Shown piece after piece: positions 12,231-22,432 of a stretch of 64,000 bases of DNA. The DNA lies in the NCBI GenBank assembly GCA_027922465.2, contig BQMF02000229.1:1-64000 (forward strand), written 5' to 3'. This DNA is from Turritopsis dohrnii. Taxonomy: Eukaryota; Cnidaria; Hydrozoa; Anthoathecata; Oceaniidae. A model generated the notes under the pieces. It was given only the letters and a program-made list of their open reading frames with translations, ran no database searches and was not told the origin of the DNA. Both the position numbers and the translations under genes were made by a program. How positions within the stretch are numbered: the stretch's first letter is position 1; every line of letters starts with the position of its first letter.

Positions 12231-13985
12231 AGTTTATTGAAAAATTTTTCACGTAATGCCTAGCCCATGAGTTAACTACTTCAAATACATCCTCTGCTTA
12301 GCATTCCGTGATCTAAATAAATCATTTACTTCGTTGTCAGGAGGCAGATTAACATGTGGTAAAGAAATGGTCTCAACAGGTCTCTCATTTTTACACACCA
12401 GACACTTCTACTTTTTTTTACATAAGAGCCGCTTATTTCAGCCTTTAGATCTGATTCATTTCTGAAAGGATAAAACATCATTAACAAGTGGTGAGCATAA
12501 GCTTTTGGATTAGTTGCTGGATTTGAGATGTGGTAGCGTACAACTAATTTGAGTCGACGACACTCCATTTTTTCCCTTGATGACATGAGAGGAATTGATG
12601 ATGGATATTATAAAGAAACATTATTGTCATCATTTAAAAGTATTTCTGGTTGATTGTCATTTTCAGCATCTTCCTTAGGCTTACTGTCAAGAACATAAAA
12701 AGCCATGAAATCAGCAAAACAGAAGCTGTCTATATTTCCCTCCTTGAAATTTCAAGTCTGGCCTGTCCATATACCTGTCAAGATTTTTTTTCTAAACACA
12801 TCAATGCGGTTTTCTGGTAGTTCTTTTAATTGTTCTTAATTCTTGCAAACTCGGTAGCGCTTTTCTGAGAGATTTGAATTAGCAAAAACAACAGCTGGAA
12901 AACATTTTCTAAGCCATAACTCTGGCATCAGTTGATAAACAACCTCTTGCACTAGTAAGAAATGCAGCTGCTAACTTTTTAATGCGATCTTTTGTTATTA
13001 TCTTATTTGTTATTATCCCGTGATTCTTCTAATGCGCTTCTCATTGCTCTTCAAGAGTCAGAGTCAGATTTGTAACACATGTAAGCAACTGCTTTGTAAT
13101 AGTTAAAAAGAGATCGTATGTCCGAATTTGCTTCCCAAGCTTGCAAAACCATGATCGAAATAATTATTTACAAAACCGGGAGTTAGGAGGCTTTTGAAAA
13201 TGAATTTGAAAGTATTGGTCAGGGGAAATTGACAATGCTTCATAGTACTGATCAGTTGTCAACCCAAGAGTACCTAAAATTTCAGGAATACTTTTATGTT
13301 CCACATAACTGGCTTTATTTGGGTCAAGATAAGAATCAATATATTTTTTCACAGATTTTAACGCAATATTTCTTGATTTTAATATTAGTGCTCTGTCTTT
13401 CTGGCATGTCTTTGTCTAAAGGCTCTGCAATGATGGTGTCGTCTGTCAAATAACGTCCATAATTAAATCGGCAAGGGATATTTTTGTATTTCCTGCAAGA
13501 ATTAGAATGTCTATGAATTTGATACTGATACACTAACTTATGCAATTCTGGCTCCTCTTCTGGATCAGGCAAATCTGCACGTATCAAAGTTTCCACTAGT
13601 TCTAAATAATCATTTGTTGTTTTTTTGCTTAAAACAGGTGCATTAGGAGTGGATATGTGGGCTACCACGAAATTGGAATTCAACCTTTAAAACATAACAT
13701 TAAATTTTTCCCAAAAGACCGTGTTTACGTAGCAGTATTTCTTTTAAAAACGTTTCAACTCTAAACTGAAGGTGTCGTGGAGTGAATAGGGGGTTTTGAT
13801 TCAATAGTTCACAATTTTTTAAGTAATCCAATTGTCCTTCTGTAAGGTTAGTATGGTTCAGCTTGTCAAGTATCACTAGCAGTTCATCCCATCTTTGGTC
13901 TGCACATGACAAGGTCAGAAAGAATGTAGGTAAACCTAACTGTCTAACAATGGCAAGAACATCATCGTTTCCAATATGAGGGTGC
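12231..13985 (-). pseudogene. Helentron Rep (HUH nuclease) and N-terminal helicase region, broken
   Basis: Read on the minus strand from 13985: a segment with TLSCADQRWDELL, then a GSPHIH HUH box at 13649-13666 which would coordinate the metal ion of the rolling-circle nuclease, directly followed by an in-frame stop. Next come a segment with YHE-like region SIPEILGTLGLTTDQYY (13352-13164) and the conserved KLVVRYHISNPATNPKAYAHHL segment (12586-12326). The same stop after the HUH box is present in the right copy at 23577-23579, so both descend from an already damaged source. The protein cannot be made. Confidence 0.7.
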
Positions 13986-14908
13986 TAAATGTAGGGAACG
14001 AAATGCATCAGATTCTGCTAAAGCTAAATGTAGGGAAAGAAATTCTAAGCGTGTTGCATATGCATTGAGCATAGGATCGCAAAAACATGCTGATAAAAAG
14101 CAAAAAGCTTTGAGGAATCATCAGGAATATGTAGGTTGTGTTTCTAAATTTAAAGCTAAAATATGCCAGGGAGTAATTGCTTACCACAAGGAATGGACAG
14201 TAATGGGTCAATTTTTGTTAAGTTAAAGAGGAAACTTCAGTTTAGCAATCATGTTGTATTTAAAGATGTCCGTCTTGATTATGTGAAAGATGCATTAGAA
14301 TATTTGAAAGCAAAAAACCCTTTCTATGCTGATATTCTTATCAACATGAATAATATCACTAAAGAGTTACTTTCTCTAGTTGATACTGATGAAATTATTG
14401 ATCAAGATGCATTCCCAATTAGTATTGAAGGCAATGCAAATGAGAGCAATGATGAACTTGAAGAGGGAAATCCTCTGAATCTTGAGCAAGCAGGGTTGGA
14501 TGAAATTTGTTTGATATCAAACATTTACAATAAAATTGAGGGAATTTTGGATATCGCTCCTGGTGAATGTAATCAGCCAATGTCTTTCTTTATTGACAAA
14601 TGTTTGTGAAGAGCTTGCTTTTCCATATTTGTTTCCAACAGCAAAATTCGGCCCGACAAATTCGGTTGACAGCTACAAAATATTTCAACCAGCGGCTGCT
14701 ACATTATAGCCAAAGATTTGCCTCAAACATTGACTATATTTACTTTGCACATTATGTTATGCAACAAATAAATTTGCTTAATGAAATAAATGTAGCGACA
14801 CGCAAATTTCATGGAGAGATAACTGCAGGACAACTTAAAAATAATTTTATGGAATTTGTTAAGTCTTTCATGTCAGAGGATCAAGGCTTTTTATTTATGA
14901 AATCCGTA
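13985..14908 (+). mobile_element. Helentron 5'-half fragment, plus strand
   Basis: This segment runs parallel to 20900-23215 of the right copy. 13985-14160 matches the basic repeat-rich region at 20900-21110. A deletion then removes everything up to a point equivalent to 22480. 14163-14609 and 14600-14908 match 22490-23215. It encodes the acidic NITKELLSLVDTDEI region upstream of Rep. Similarity stops abruptly at 14908 (GAAATCCGTAAA), marking the far breakpoint of the rearrangement. Confidence 0.75.
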
Positions 14909-16150
14909 AAGCACTGCATAAAATGTGCGGGAATACCATAGTATGCAATGTCGTGATATTCAATAGTGTACGACAGTATGCGATGGCATACGGTTAAATT
15001 TAGTTTCATCGCCGTATACTGTGGTACACAGTTATATATTTTGTTGCGTATGCGTATAGTCCAATATACGATGTTGTATATCGTGAGCGTATGAATGGGG
15101 CGAAGCCTACTGACGTGACTAGCTCTACCGAATTGAAAATTTGCACGTTTCTTTTGTTAGTTTCTCATTTCAATTTCCCGATAACTTCCCCATTACTCAA
15201 CTGTAAATTTCATCTAGGATTTCGTTCTGTTTTTTACACCAATGAATTCAAGAAAAATATGGATGGATGGGATTTGTTTTTGTTCTTTACAATACTGTAA
15301 CTTTAAGCTTTATATTTGCTTCACAGCATCTTCAACTTCTCAAGACAATAACACAAACTACATTGTTAACGATTGTTCATATGTTAATAAATATATCAAT
15401 GTGTGGAGATGAAAAAATCTGGTGTGGTGACGTTTTGTTTTATTAAATAGGAATTTGAGTGGTGATGAGCACTTTTCATACGATTTTGAGAAGCTTCCAA
15501 TCTTAAATGTTTAGATGTCCTGGGGTTGATACACTTAATATATCTGTCGCATCATATAACAAAATTCTCATATCAAACAGTATGAAAAGAGAATGTCTCA
15601 CGATCGTTTATTAACCGACATTTATTGTGGGCGTTCTGGCAATTTTCCTGTTTTCTAGATGGGGGGAAGTCTTTTTTCCATGCCCAGCACAAAAAAAAAA
15701 ATAAACTTGACTCAAATGGAAGTTACCAAAAATGTTCTTTAAGTTCGAGGCTCTGCTTTCATCAGTTTTCACCTTTTTTGTTGAAAGTTGGAGATTCGAT
15801 GTTTCACATAAAATCGCTACTGAGGGGTACTTCGGGTCCTATATCTTCTGAACAACACATCGGTTTGCCCTGAAACTTTATAACTTTCTTTGCCTAAGGC
15901 AGGACTACCACTGGTGTAAAAATGAAAGTTATAGCTTAAGTAGAAAAAAAGCTTTATTTTTTAAATCGCAAATTTAACCGCTAAAAATCGCGAATTTTTC
16001 AACCAAATATATATCCAAATATAGTGCTTTTGATTATCTAAAACATGCAAAAAAAATTTTTGGAATCAGCAGCGGCTATCAAAAGTTATGAGGTAATTTG
16101 TTTCCACTGCCAATTATATTGAGACAGACTTTAAAAGCATTGATCAACAA
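14909..16150. other. Non-coding interval, nothing firmly recognised
   Basis: It begins right after the Helentron breakpoint with a stretch (14940-15090) rich in GTATGCG/CGTATAC words that may be a diverged inverted repeat. Short frames at 15091-15300 and 15625-15873 have no recognisable domain and are judged fortuitous. Nothing else could be supported. Confidence 0.4.
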
Positions 16151-16154
16151 CATT

Positions 16155-16470
16155 AACCTTTTTGACTTTAGGTCACCCGTGGTGGAGTCAAGTTTTTAAA
16201 ATACCGGTGTTTCTTCTGCTGCTTCTACTGCTCCATAGGCGGATCTAGAGCTTAGGCAAAATTTGAGGAGGAGCGTTGTGTCATCTAGGAGAAGAATAGA
16301 AAAACGTGCCTTTTAACTAATTACAGTTAAACACTGAAAAGAAATTAATAGCATTGTACTCCTCCACTTTTTTTGCCTAACCCTGGATCCGCCTATGGCT
16401 ACTATTCCTTGTTCTGAACAATTTCGCGCAACGTTTACATGACAATTCCGGCCACATTCGGACGTTCAAT
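16155..16470 (+). repeat. Repeat family B unit (GGTGGAGT repeat), split by a MITE
   Basis: The unit starts 'TTTGACTTTAGGTCACCCG' and continues 'TGGTGGAGTCAAG', 'TTTAAAATACC', a CT-rich run, then 'GAACAATTTCGCGCAACGTT'. Matching units lie at 19435-19520 and 19727-19860, and an inverted one at 63420-63455. The CT-rich run is interrupted at 16233-16398 by a small inverted-repeat element. Confidence 0.6.
16233..16398. mobile_element. MITE inserted in repeat family B
   Basis: The left end CCATAGGCGGATCTAGAGCT and the right end ending GGATCCGCCTATGG at 16398 are inverted complements over roughly 38 bases with few mismatches (inner parts TTAGGCAAAA and TTTTGCCTAA). It is 166 bp long with no coding capacity. 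A clean target duplication was not identified. Confidence 0.6.
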
Positions 16471-16473
16471 AGA

Positions 16474-18925
16474 CCTTTTCATGAATTACGTCACAACAAA
16501 CAATGTCTCGTTTTCAAACGGAATATTAATAACGTTCGTGCTGTTTAAAAAGAGAAACGACACCTCAGGGAAAACGTTTTCACGAAATTCTTTTATTTAG
16601 GTCAAGCATATAATAATCGATAAACTTAAAGTACGTTTCAAATGAACTTGCACAGTTTTTGTAAATGCTTGGCAAATTTGAAGGTTATGAGATATTTCAA
16701 AAATTCTTTTTGCGCTGTGTCAAGCTTAAAAAGCATTTTTTCATGATATAACAAATTTGGAAGAATAATGAAAATGGAAGAAGAAAAACGAAGATGAAAA
16801 AGACGAGCTTTTTATAGAAAAGAGCAAAACAGCTCAATTTTTTGTGAGACAAACTTCAATCTTTGATCGTTCAAAAGGCGAAATAATTTTTCAAAAAAGT
16901 AAAATTGATCGCAATACATAATCCTTTAAAGTCACTTAGGTCGCATATTTTAACATGTTCACTCTGTTATGATTTCATTAACTGTCCGGGGGTAAGCAAT
17001 GATTTTTCCACTATACGGCTCTATTCAACAGAATAATTACACAATTAAACTTCCCGTGCATAAGTCATAAATTTTTATATCAATCCCAAAGGGATACTTT
17101 TGCAGAACACCGTATCGAGACAATGAATGCAATAACATACAGTGTGTCCACGAGAAAGTGGTTCACTCATTTAAAAAACAAATAACTTTACGAATTTTCA
17201 CCAATGCAATGAGGTTTTAATACCGTTGGAAAGAAGATCTTTTGAGCTTTCTAAATATTTGACTCTCTTAATAGAAAAATAAAATTTTAGGGATATACAG
17301 TGTGTTTCGTAATGTTGGAAATGGAAATTTTAAAGTTGTTTTTTTAAATCAATATATCGAATTTCAAAATAATTTTTACATCAACGAAAAGCCATTTTTA
17401 AGCTCTTTCGGCTAGTAAATTTTTGTGAAAAATGAAAAAGTGGGTTTTGAAAAAATAAGGAAAATGTCATCGAAAAATGTAATTAAATTTTTAATGGTCG
17501 ATTAACACGTACTTTAATTACATCGTGCTTATTGTTTCAAAACACTGAATCCATTCAAATTTTTTATTAATTTTATGTTTGCGCTGAAACCCCCAAATTG
17601 ATCTTTTAAAACATAAAAGTCTAACGTTTTTCGTGAACACACACCTTAAATTTGTTTATTATTTCCAATTTGCTGTCATTGTTTCAAAAAATCTTTTCTT
17701 TTCATTCACGTCTTAATCGACCATTAAAAATTTAATTACATTTTTCCAAGACATTTTCCTTATTTTTTCATAAACCATTTTTTCATTTTTCACAAAAACA
17801 TACTATCCGAAAGAACTTCAAAATGGCTTTCCAACGGTGTAAAAATTATTTTGAAATTCAGTATATTCTTTTAAAAAAACAGATTTAAAATTTCCATTAC
17901 CGACATTACGAAACACACTGTATAATCGATTTTACCAAAAAACCTAGCAGTTAAATCAATAATGATCGATTAACGCTTGCTTGAATAGGAGTTAATGACT
18001 CGAGTAATATGGAAAATCGTGAAAAACTAAAATGTCGTGATAAAGCTACATTTATACTGCATTTATACGTGGAAACACATATTTTTTTACAAACTTGAAA
18101 CACAAAAGTTTCATTTCTAAAAATCGTACACGAAGATTTTAAAGTTTTCTTAAAGTTTTTTTTTCCTTATAAAGGTTTTGGCAAGTTATTAAATCATACC
18201 TTAAAACCTTAAGGTAAGTTTACACAATGAAGTTTGTGCCTATCGGACATACTTTTAACAGGACATACTACTGTTACATAACTGTTTTTGTTTTCGGAAA
18301 TTGATCTTATTGTTAAACATCTAAATTGATTGTTAAGAAAATAATGAGTTTTTCTGGAGTTATTTTTTCGATTTTCTCTTTTTCTCTTTTTCCAATTTCG
18401 AAAAAATACATCATTGGAAAGAGGAAAAAATAAGGTTTTCAATAATATAAAAATTATAATCCAATGATCATAATTCTTGTTGCCAATTTTTTGAAACACG
18501 CTGTATTAAATGTTAATTACCTACGCAGTTGCAAAATCTATCACCCCCGGTTTTCATCAAATCCTTATAAGTTTGTAAACACGAGAAACATGAGACCTAA
18601 GTGACTTTAAAGGATTATATCTTGCAATCTATTTTACTTTTTTGAAAACTCATTTCACCTTTTGAACGATCAAAGATTGAAGTTTGTCTCACAAAAAATT
18701 GAGCTGTTTTTTCGAATTTTTCATCTTCGTTTTTCTTCTTCCATTTTCATTATTCTTCCAAATTTGTTATATCAGGAAAAAAGGGCTTTTTAAGCTTGAT
18801 ATTTTTGAAATATCTCATAACCTTCAAATTTGCCAAGCATTTATAAAAACTGTGCAAGTTCATTTGAAACGTATTTGAGAAACGAGGCGATGCTTGTAAT
18901 GACGCAATTTATGAAAAGGTATATT
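16474..18925. mobile_element. Foldback DNA transposon with nested inverted repeats, ~2.45 kb
   Basis: The outer arms 16474-16960 and 18590-18925 are reverse complements; examples are 'CTTTTCATGAATTACGTCA' against 'TGACGCAATTTATGAAAAGG', and the 'AATTTGGAAGAATAATGAAA' block. Inside, a second pair, 17283-17505 and 17700-17925, begins ACAGTGTGTTTCGTAATGT and ends with its complement. A third partial pair (ACAGTGTGTCC at 17140, CACGCTGTAT at 18498) sits between them. No transposase frame is visible, so it is a non-autonomous element, possibly one MITE inserted in another. Confidence 0.7.
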
Positions 18926-19860
18926 CACCAAATTTCATAAATGTTTGCATTTAGCACAATTTTAAGATGCGGACTTTAAATATTTTGACAAGTTTGACTA
19001 AAATTGGACCCTCCATTTTTTATAAAACTTTGAACAAAGCACAATCGGATGATGCTGATTTCGAAGTTGCAGTCATTTTGTAAGATTTGACCAAAATTGG
19101 TCAATTTAGCAATGTTGTATTGTGAGAATGTTATAGTTGAGAGTAGTTATGTGTCATTGTGACATGTCCTGAGGTCTTCAATCCAAGCAGCTTCATGTTG
19201 GAACTAATAATTCTGTTGAGTTGAAGGATTGCCTGATGGCTCTTTCTGTAAGATTCATTTTAGGCCTTAAAAATGTATATAATGAACCTAGCTATTAAAT
19301 AATATATGAAACATTTTGTCTCAGAATTTAATCTTTGCCTCATAAGCTTGCCTACGGGACTAATGAACTTTCAGTCCTTTATATAAGCAATGGTTCTTGC
19401 ACAGTGAATCTGTAATTCCGCATTGCTTACACGTTTTTGACTTTAGGACACCAGTGGTGGAGTAACGTATTTAAAATACCTGCGGTTTCTCTTCCTACTC
19501 CTCCTACTACTACTACACAAGTTAAGAACGCTTTCGAGCAATTGGGGAATTTAGGCCAAATTTGGACCAAATTTTCAAAGTTCTGCAATTTTCATGAAAT
19601 TTTGCATGTAGCACATTTGAAAGGTGCTGATTTCGAATTTGACAGTCATTTTGTGAGATTTGACCATAACTGTATATGTATCGTTGTGTTACGTCCTGAA
19701 GTCTTCAAGCCAAGTGGCTTCTTGTTGACTTTAGGACATCCGTGGTGGAGTAAAGTCTTTAAAATACCCGTGGTTTCTCCTCCTCCTCCTCCTCCTCCTA
19801 CTACTACTCCAAGTTATGAACTATTTCGTGCATTGTTTACGTGAATTCAATACATTCCAT
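18926..19860. repeat. Repeat family B, two further units and associated sequence
   Basis: The TTAGGACA(C/T)C(A/C)GTGGTGGAGT motif recurs at 19442 and 19731, each followed by 'TTTAAAATACC' and CTC/CTA-rich runs. Between units lies 'GACAGTCATTTTGTGAGATTT', which also appears at 19070 and, inverted, in the tandem repeat at 63.1-63.4 kb. The open frame at 19437-19844 simply follows this repeat and is not taken as a gene. Confidence 0.6.
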
Positions 19861-20061
19861 ATTACGCTCTTATTCAGTTCAGTTGTCTGTTGTAGGTCAA
19901 GTGCATATGTTGGTTAGCAGCTTGTGATTGGCTTTTCCCAAGCACCATTTGCTCTGTGCTTTTTTGTTCAAGCACTGAAAATTTATTGGTTTTTTTTGGG
20001 AAACACCTGATTATTGCATTTTACACAATACTTTACAAAGATGTAGTGTAAATGAAATAAT

Positions 20062-20064
<3 letters not shown>

Positions 20065-20098
<34 letters not shown>
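20065..20098. repeat. (TA)n microsatellite
   Basis: A run of about 16 TA dinucleotides lies in a non-coding interval upstream of the right Helentron copy. Confidence 0.9.
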
Positions 20099-20101
<3 letters not shown>

Positions 20102-20225
20102 CATAGTATATAAAGCATAATGTAGTTGCTATATATTTGCTGAATTTATAATGCCATCTTTTTGTAAGGGAAATATAAGAATTGAGACTTCCGTCCAAGG
20201 AAGGTTTCACCAAGAAGATATAATG

Positions 20226-20978
20226 TTTCGTAGCACACCTGGCAGGCAGTGTTCTTGTTGTGCATTGATTTCAATCTGTGTCTAAGCAATAAAGCATATT
20301 GGCCGGTGGAATGCTGATGATTTGGATTTCATTTTTATACAATGGGATAACCTCTATAAATCTTTACGTAATGCAGATTACTTAATGGCATCAGAACTTC
20401 CACAACAAATAACCCTACTTGGGAGTCATATATTGCTAAGACTTTTAAGCCATACAGGTCTTTTAACTTCGGAAGTCGGAAGTGCTCTCATTTTTTTTAT
20501 CAAAGGATATTGCATTTCCGTGATATGGACTAAAAATTGTTACTTTCTGTTTGATTCACACAGTAAAGTAATATTTAGGCAGGCAATTGCTGATGGTTTG
20601 TCAACATTACTGAAATTTAAATCAAAAATTGACCTTGAAAAGTATTTGATTTCTACATATGTTGATGAAACGGATGTTTATGTCCCTTTTGAAATACAAA
20701 GCATCTGTGTAGACTTTTTTGAAGATGTTATTTTAGAAAATCTTCAAAATGAATATTATAAGGCAAAAGATCGGAAAAGAAATAAAAATATTGTTGAACA
20801 AAATAAGTGCAGGGAAAGAAATGAAACAGATACTTCTAAAGCTAAACGTAGGGAACGAATTGCATCAGATTCTTCCAAAGCAAAACGTAGGGGACGAAAT
20901 GCATCAGATTCTTCCAAAGCCAAATGTAGGGAACGAAATGCATCAGATTCTGCTAAAGCTAAATGTTTCAAAAATTAA
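20226..20978 (+). pseudogene. Helentron OTU-like cysteine protease domain
   Basis: The frame contains a Cys box near 20233-20255 (GRQCSCCALIS), an in-frame stop near 20284, then WNADDLDFIFIQW, YLMASELP and the His box LFDSHSK near residue 75 of the open part. This Cys...His layout is that of OTU-like or viral-type papain-fold proteases fused to Helentron Rep-helicase proteins. It continues into a low-complexity basic tail with four near-identical 'KxKRRxRNASDSS' units (20770-20970), and ends in a frameshift. The role in transposition is unknown. The copy is dead. Confidence 0.6.
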
Positions 20979-21431
20979 AAATAGAAATTTTAAGCGTGTT
21001 GCATATGCATTAAGCATAGGATCGCAAAAACATGCTGATAAAAAGCAAAAAGCTTTGAGGAATCATTAGGAAAATGTAAGTTGTGTTTCTAAATTTAAAG
21101 CTAAAATATGCCAGGGACCATACCATGTCTGTCTTGTTTGCAACCGATCCCTCTATCGTAGAACAGTGAAGGCACTTAAAAAGGAATACTACAAATATGA
21201 ATTTTTCCCACTGTTTACTGACATATCAATGGGAAAAAGTATATTTGTGTCACTTGTGATTAGCATTTGTTGAAAGGTTCTGTGTCATGTCAAGCAGTGT
21301 GGAACAGATTTGAGGTACCTAGAGAAATTGAGTGTTTGAATCGATTGGAAAAAACCTTAATTGCAAAACGCATTTTATTCAAAATAATTATTTCAATGTT
21401 GAACCAATGTTTGCAGAGTGCTCAATGGTAA
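20979..21431 (+). pseudogene. Helentron Cys-rich N-terminal region
   Basis: After a frameshift the coding signal resumes with a segment matching 14040-14160, then a Cys-containing piece around 21115-21420 (VCLVCNRSLYRR and a later EIECLNRLEKTLIAKRILF in another frame). The latter is the typical 'cysteine pair plus LE..LIA' module preceding Rep in Helitron-like proteins. It is cut at about 21431 by the Penelope-like insertion and resumes near 22432. Confidence 0.5.
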
Positions 21432-21505
21432 GGTAAAAGACCAGAGCAAGGTACATTAAAATATAAAATTATCTTTCAAATCATAAAACTAAAAAACTAA
21501 AATGA

Positions 21506-21549
21506 GTACATAACTCCGAGTTTCGTGCTTGTGCACTCGTCAAATGTAC
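21506..21549 (-). ncRNA. Hammerhead-ribozyme-like motif (degenerate) of Penelope-like element
   Basis: On the minus strand the order is: stem I strand GTACAT, core TTGACGAG, stem II TGC-ACAA-GCA, core CGAAA, a short stem III region (ACT/AGT) and the closing stem I strand ATGTAC. This matches the layout of the minimal hammerhead ribozymes known from Penelope-like elements. The CUGANGA core has U instead of the first C, so activity is doubtful. Placement 3' of the GIY-YIG domain agrees with the family. Confidence 0.55.
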
Positions 21550-21672
21550 AAGAATACTGTTAAAAAATCCTACATCTAAAAACGTTGAAAAAAGCAATTA
21601 AAAATGACGTAATCTGGAATCAATGGTTAAAAATAATTGGTTAAAACAATTCAATTGTTGAAATAATTCAAG

Positions 21673-22083
21673 CTAGTCCGGAGGGACTGCTTTATAGTTT
21701 TTTAAAATAAACTTGTTGCTATGGCGACATTTAGAGATCAGTTCTGACCTTTTGTTGACTAAATCGAGCTTTGATGTTATAATGTGGTATTTTTCGGTGA
21801 GGCAAAGGTCACATCGTTTCGATCCATTGTTATATGCACGGCCATGGTCGATAATTTCCCATGAGAGGGCTGGCGATATGTTTTTGTCCTGCAGGTTCCA
21901 GACATGGTTGGCGAGCTCGGAGGATTTTCTTTTCTCCTCATTTCTGAACGTGTGACAATGACCATACCATCGGTTTTTGAAAGTGTTGGCTGTCAACCCA
22001 ATGTAGTGCTTTCCTGCGTCATTATTCGATACTTGTATCTTGCATTTGTAAATTACTTCTTTATCAAGACAATTTCCATTCAA
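21673..22083 (-). pseudogene. GIY-YIG endonuclease domain of Penelope-like element
   Basis: The 136-aa frame has VIYKCKI followed by KHYIGLTANTFKNRWYGH, which are the GIY and YIG strands plus the conserved Arg of the catalytic core, and a later LTEKYHI with the conserved Glu near residue 97. In Penelope-like elements the domain nicks target DNA. The upstream frame at 22418-22080 (KPNRTRSRKIIWFNPPYS ... CLPNMSSIISGHNKKIL) is the end of the reverse transcriptase in another frame; the two overlap by a few bases. The N-terminal reverse-transcriptase core is missing, so this is a remnant. Confidence 0.75.
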
Positions 22084-22432
22084 CGGACAATTGTTCTTTT
22101 TTGGCAGTTACACTTTTTCTCGTTTTTTGCGACAGGTGTCGTGTCTTTTTTGTTCAATATCTTTTTGTTGTGGCCGGATATGATACTCGACATGTTAGGG
22201 AGGCAGCTGTAACTGACTTTTAAGTTATTTCTATTGAAGAGCTTGTGAAACCTATGTTTTTTCGGAAAGTTTTTACTCACGATTTGCAGGAATTTTTTGG
22301 CGACATTGGTTTTCACATTTGTACTGTAAGGTGGATTGAACCATATTATTTTACGAGATCTAGTTCGGTTCGGTTTACTCTTTTTTTCAGTAAATGTCAA
22401 TTTTTCATTATTTTTCAAAATAATTAGTCAAA

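Larger units (their letters stand above)
9668..13985 (-). mobile_element. Helentron (Helitron2-type) 3' half, inverted
   Basis: This is the reverse complement of 23235-26590 over most of its length, so together they form the arms of a very large imperfect palindrome. Read on the minus strand it holds Rep, helicase and endonuclease remnants followed by about 0.7 kb of non-coding 3' sequence (10390 down to 9668). It keeps the Pif1-type helicase core that the right copy has lost. At 13985 it abuts the 5' half of the element lying on the opposite strand, so the element has been broken by an inversion at that point. Confidence 0.8.
21432..22432 (-). mobile_element. Penelope-like element fragment inserted in the Helentron
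   Basis: On the minus strand: the end of the reverse-transcriptase protein (22418-22080, with KIIWFNPPYS), a GIY-YIG endonuclease domain (22083-21673) and a 3' segment holding a hammerhead-like motif (21549-21506). This order is diagnostic of GIY-YIG Penelope-like elements. The 5' part is absent. Helentron coding sequence flanks it on both sides, so it inserted later than the Helentron. Confidence 0.75.

Noticed and set aside
19437..19844. 135-codon open frame
   Set aside because: It consists of two units of repeat family B with Pro-rich runs from CTC/CTA repeats; no domain.
20756..20971. Minus-strand frame of repeated ALEESDAFRSL units
   Set aside because: It is the antisense of the basic repeat tail of the Helentron protein.
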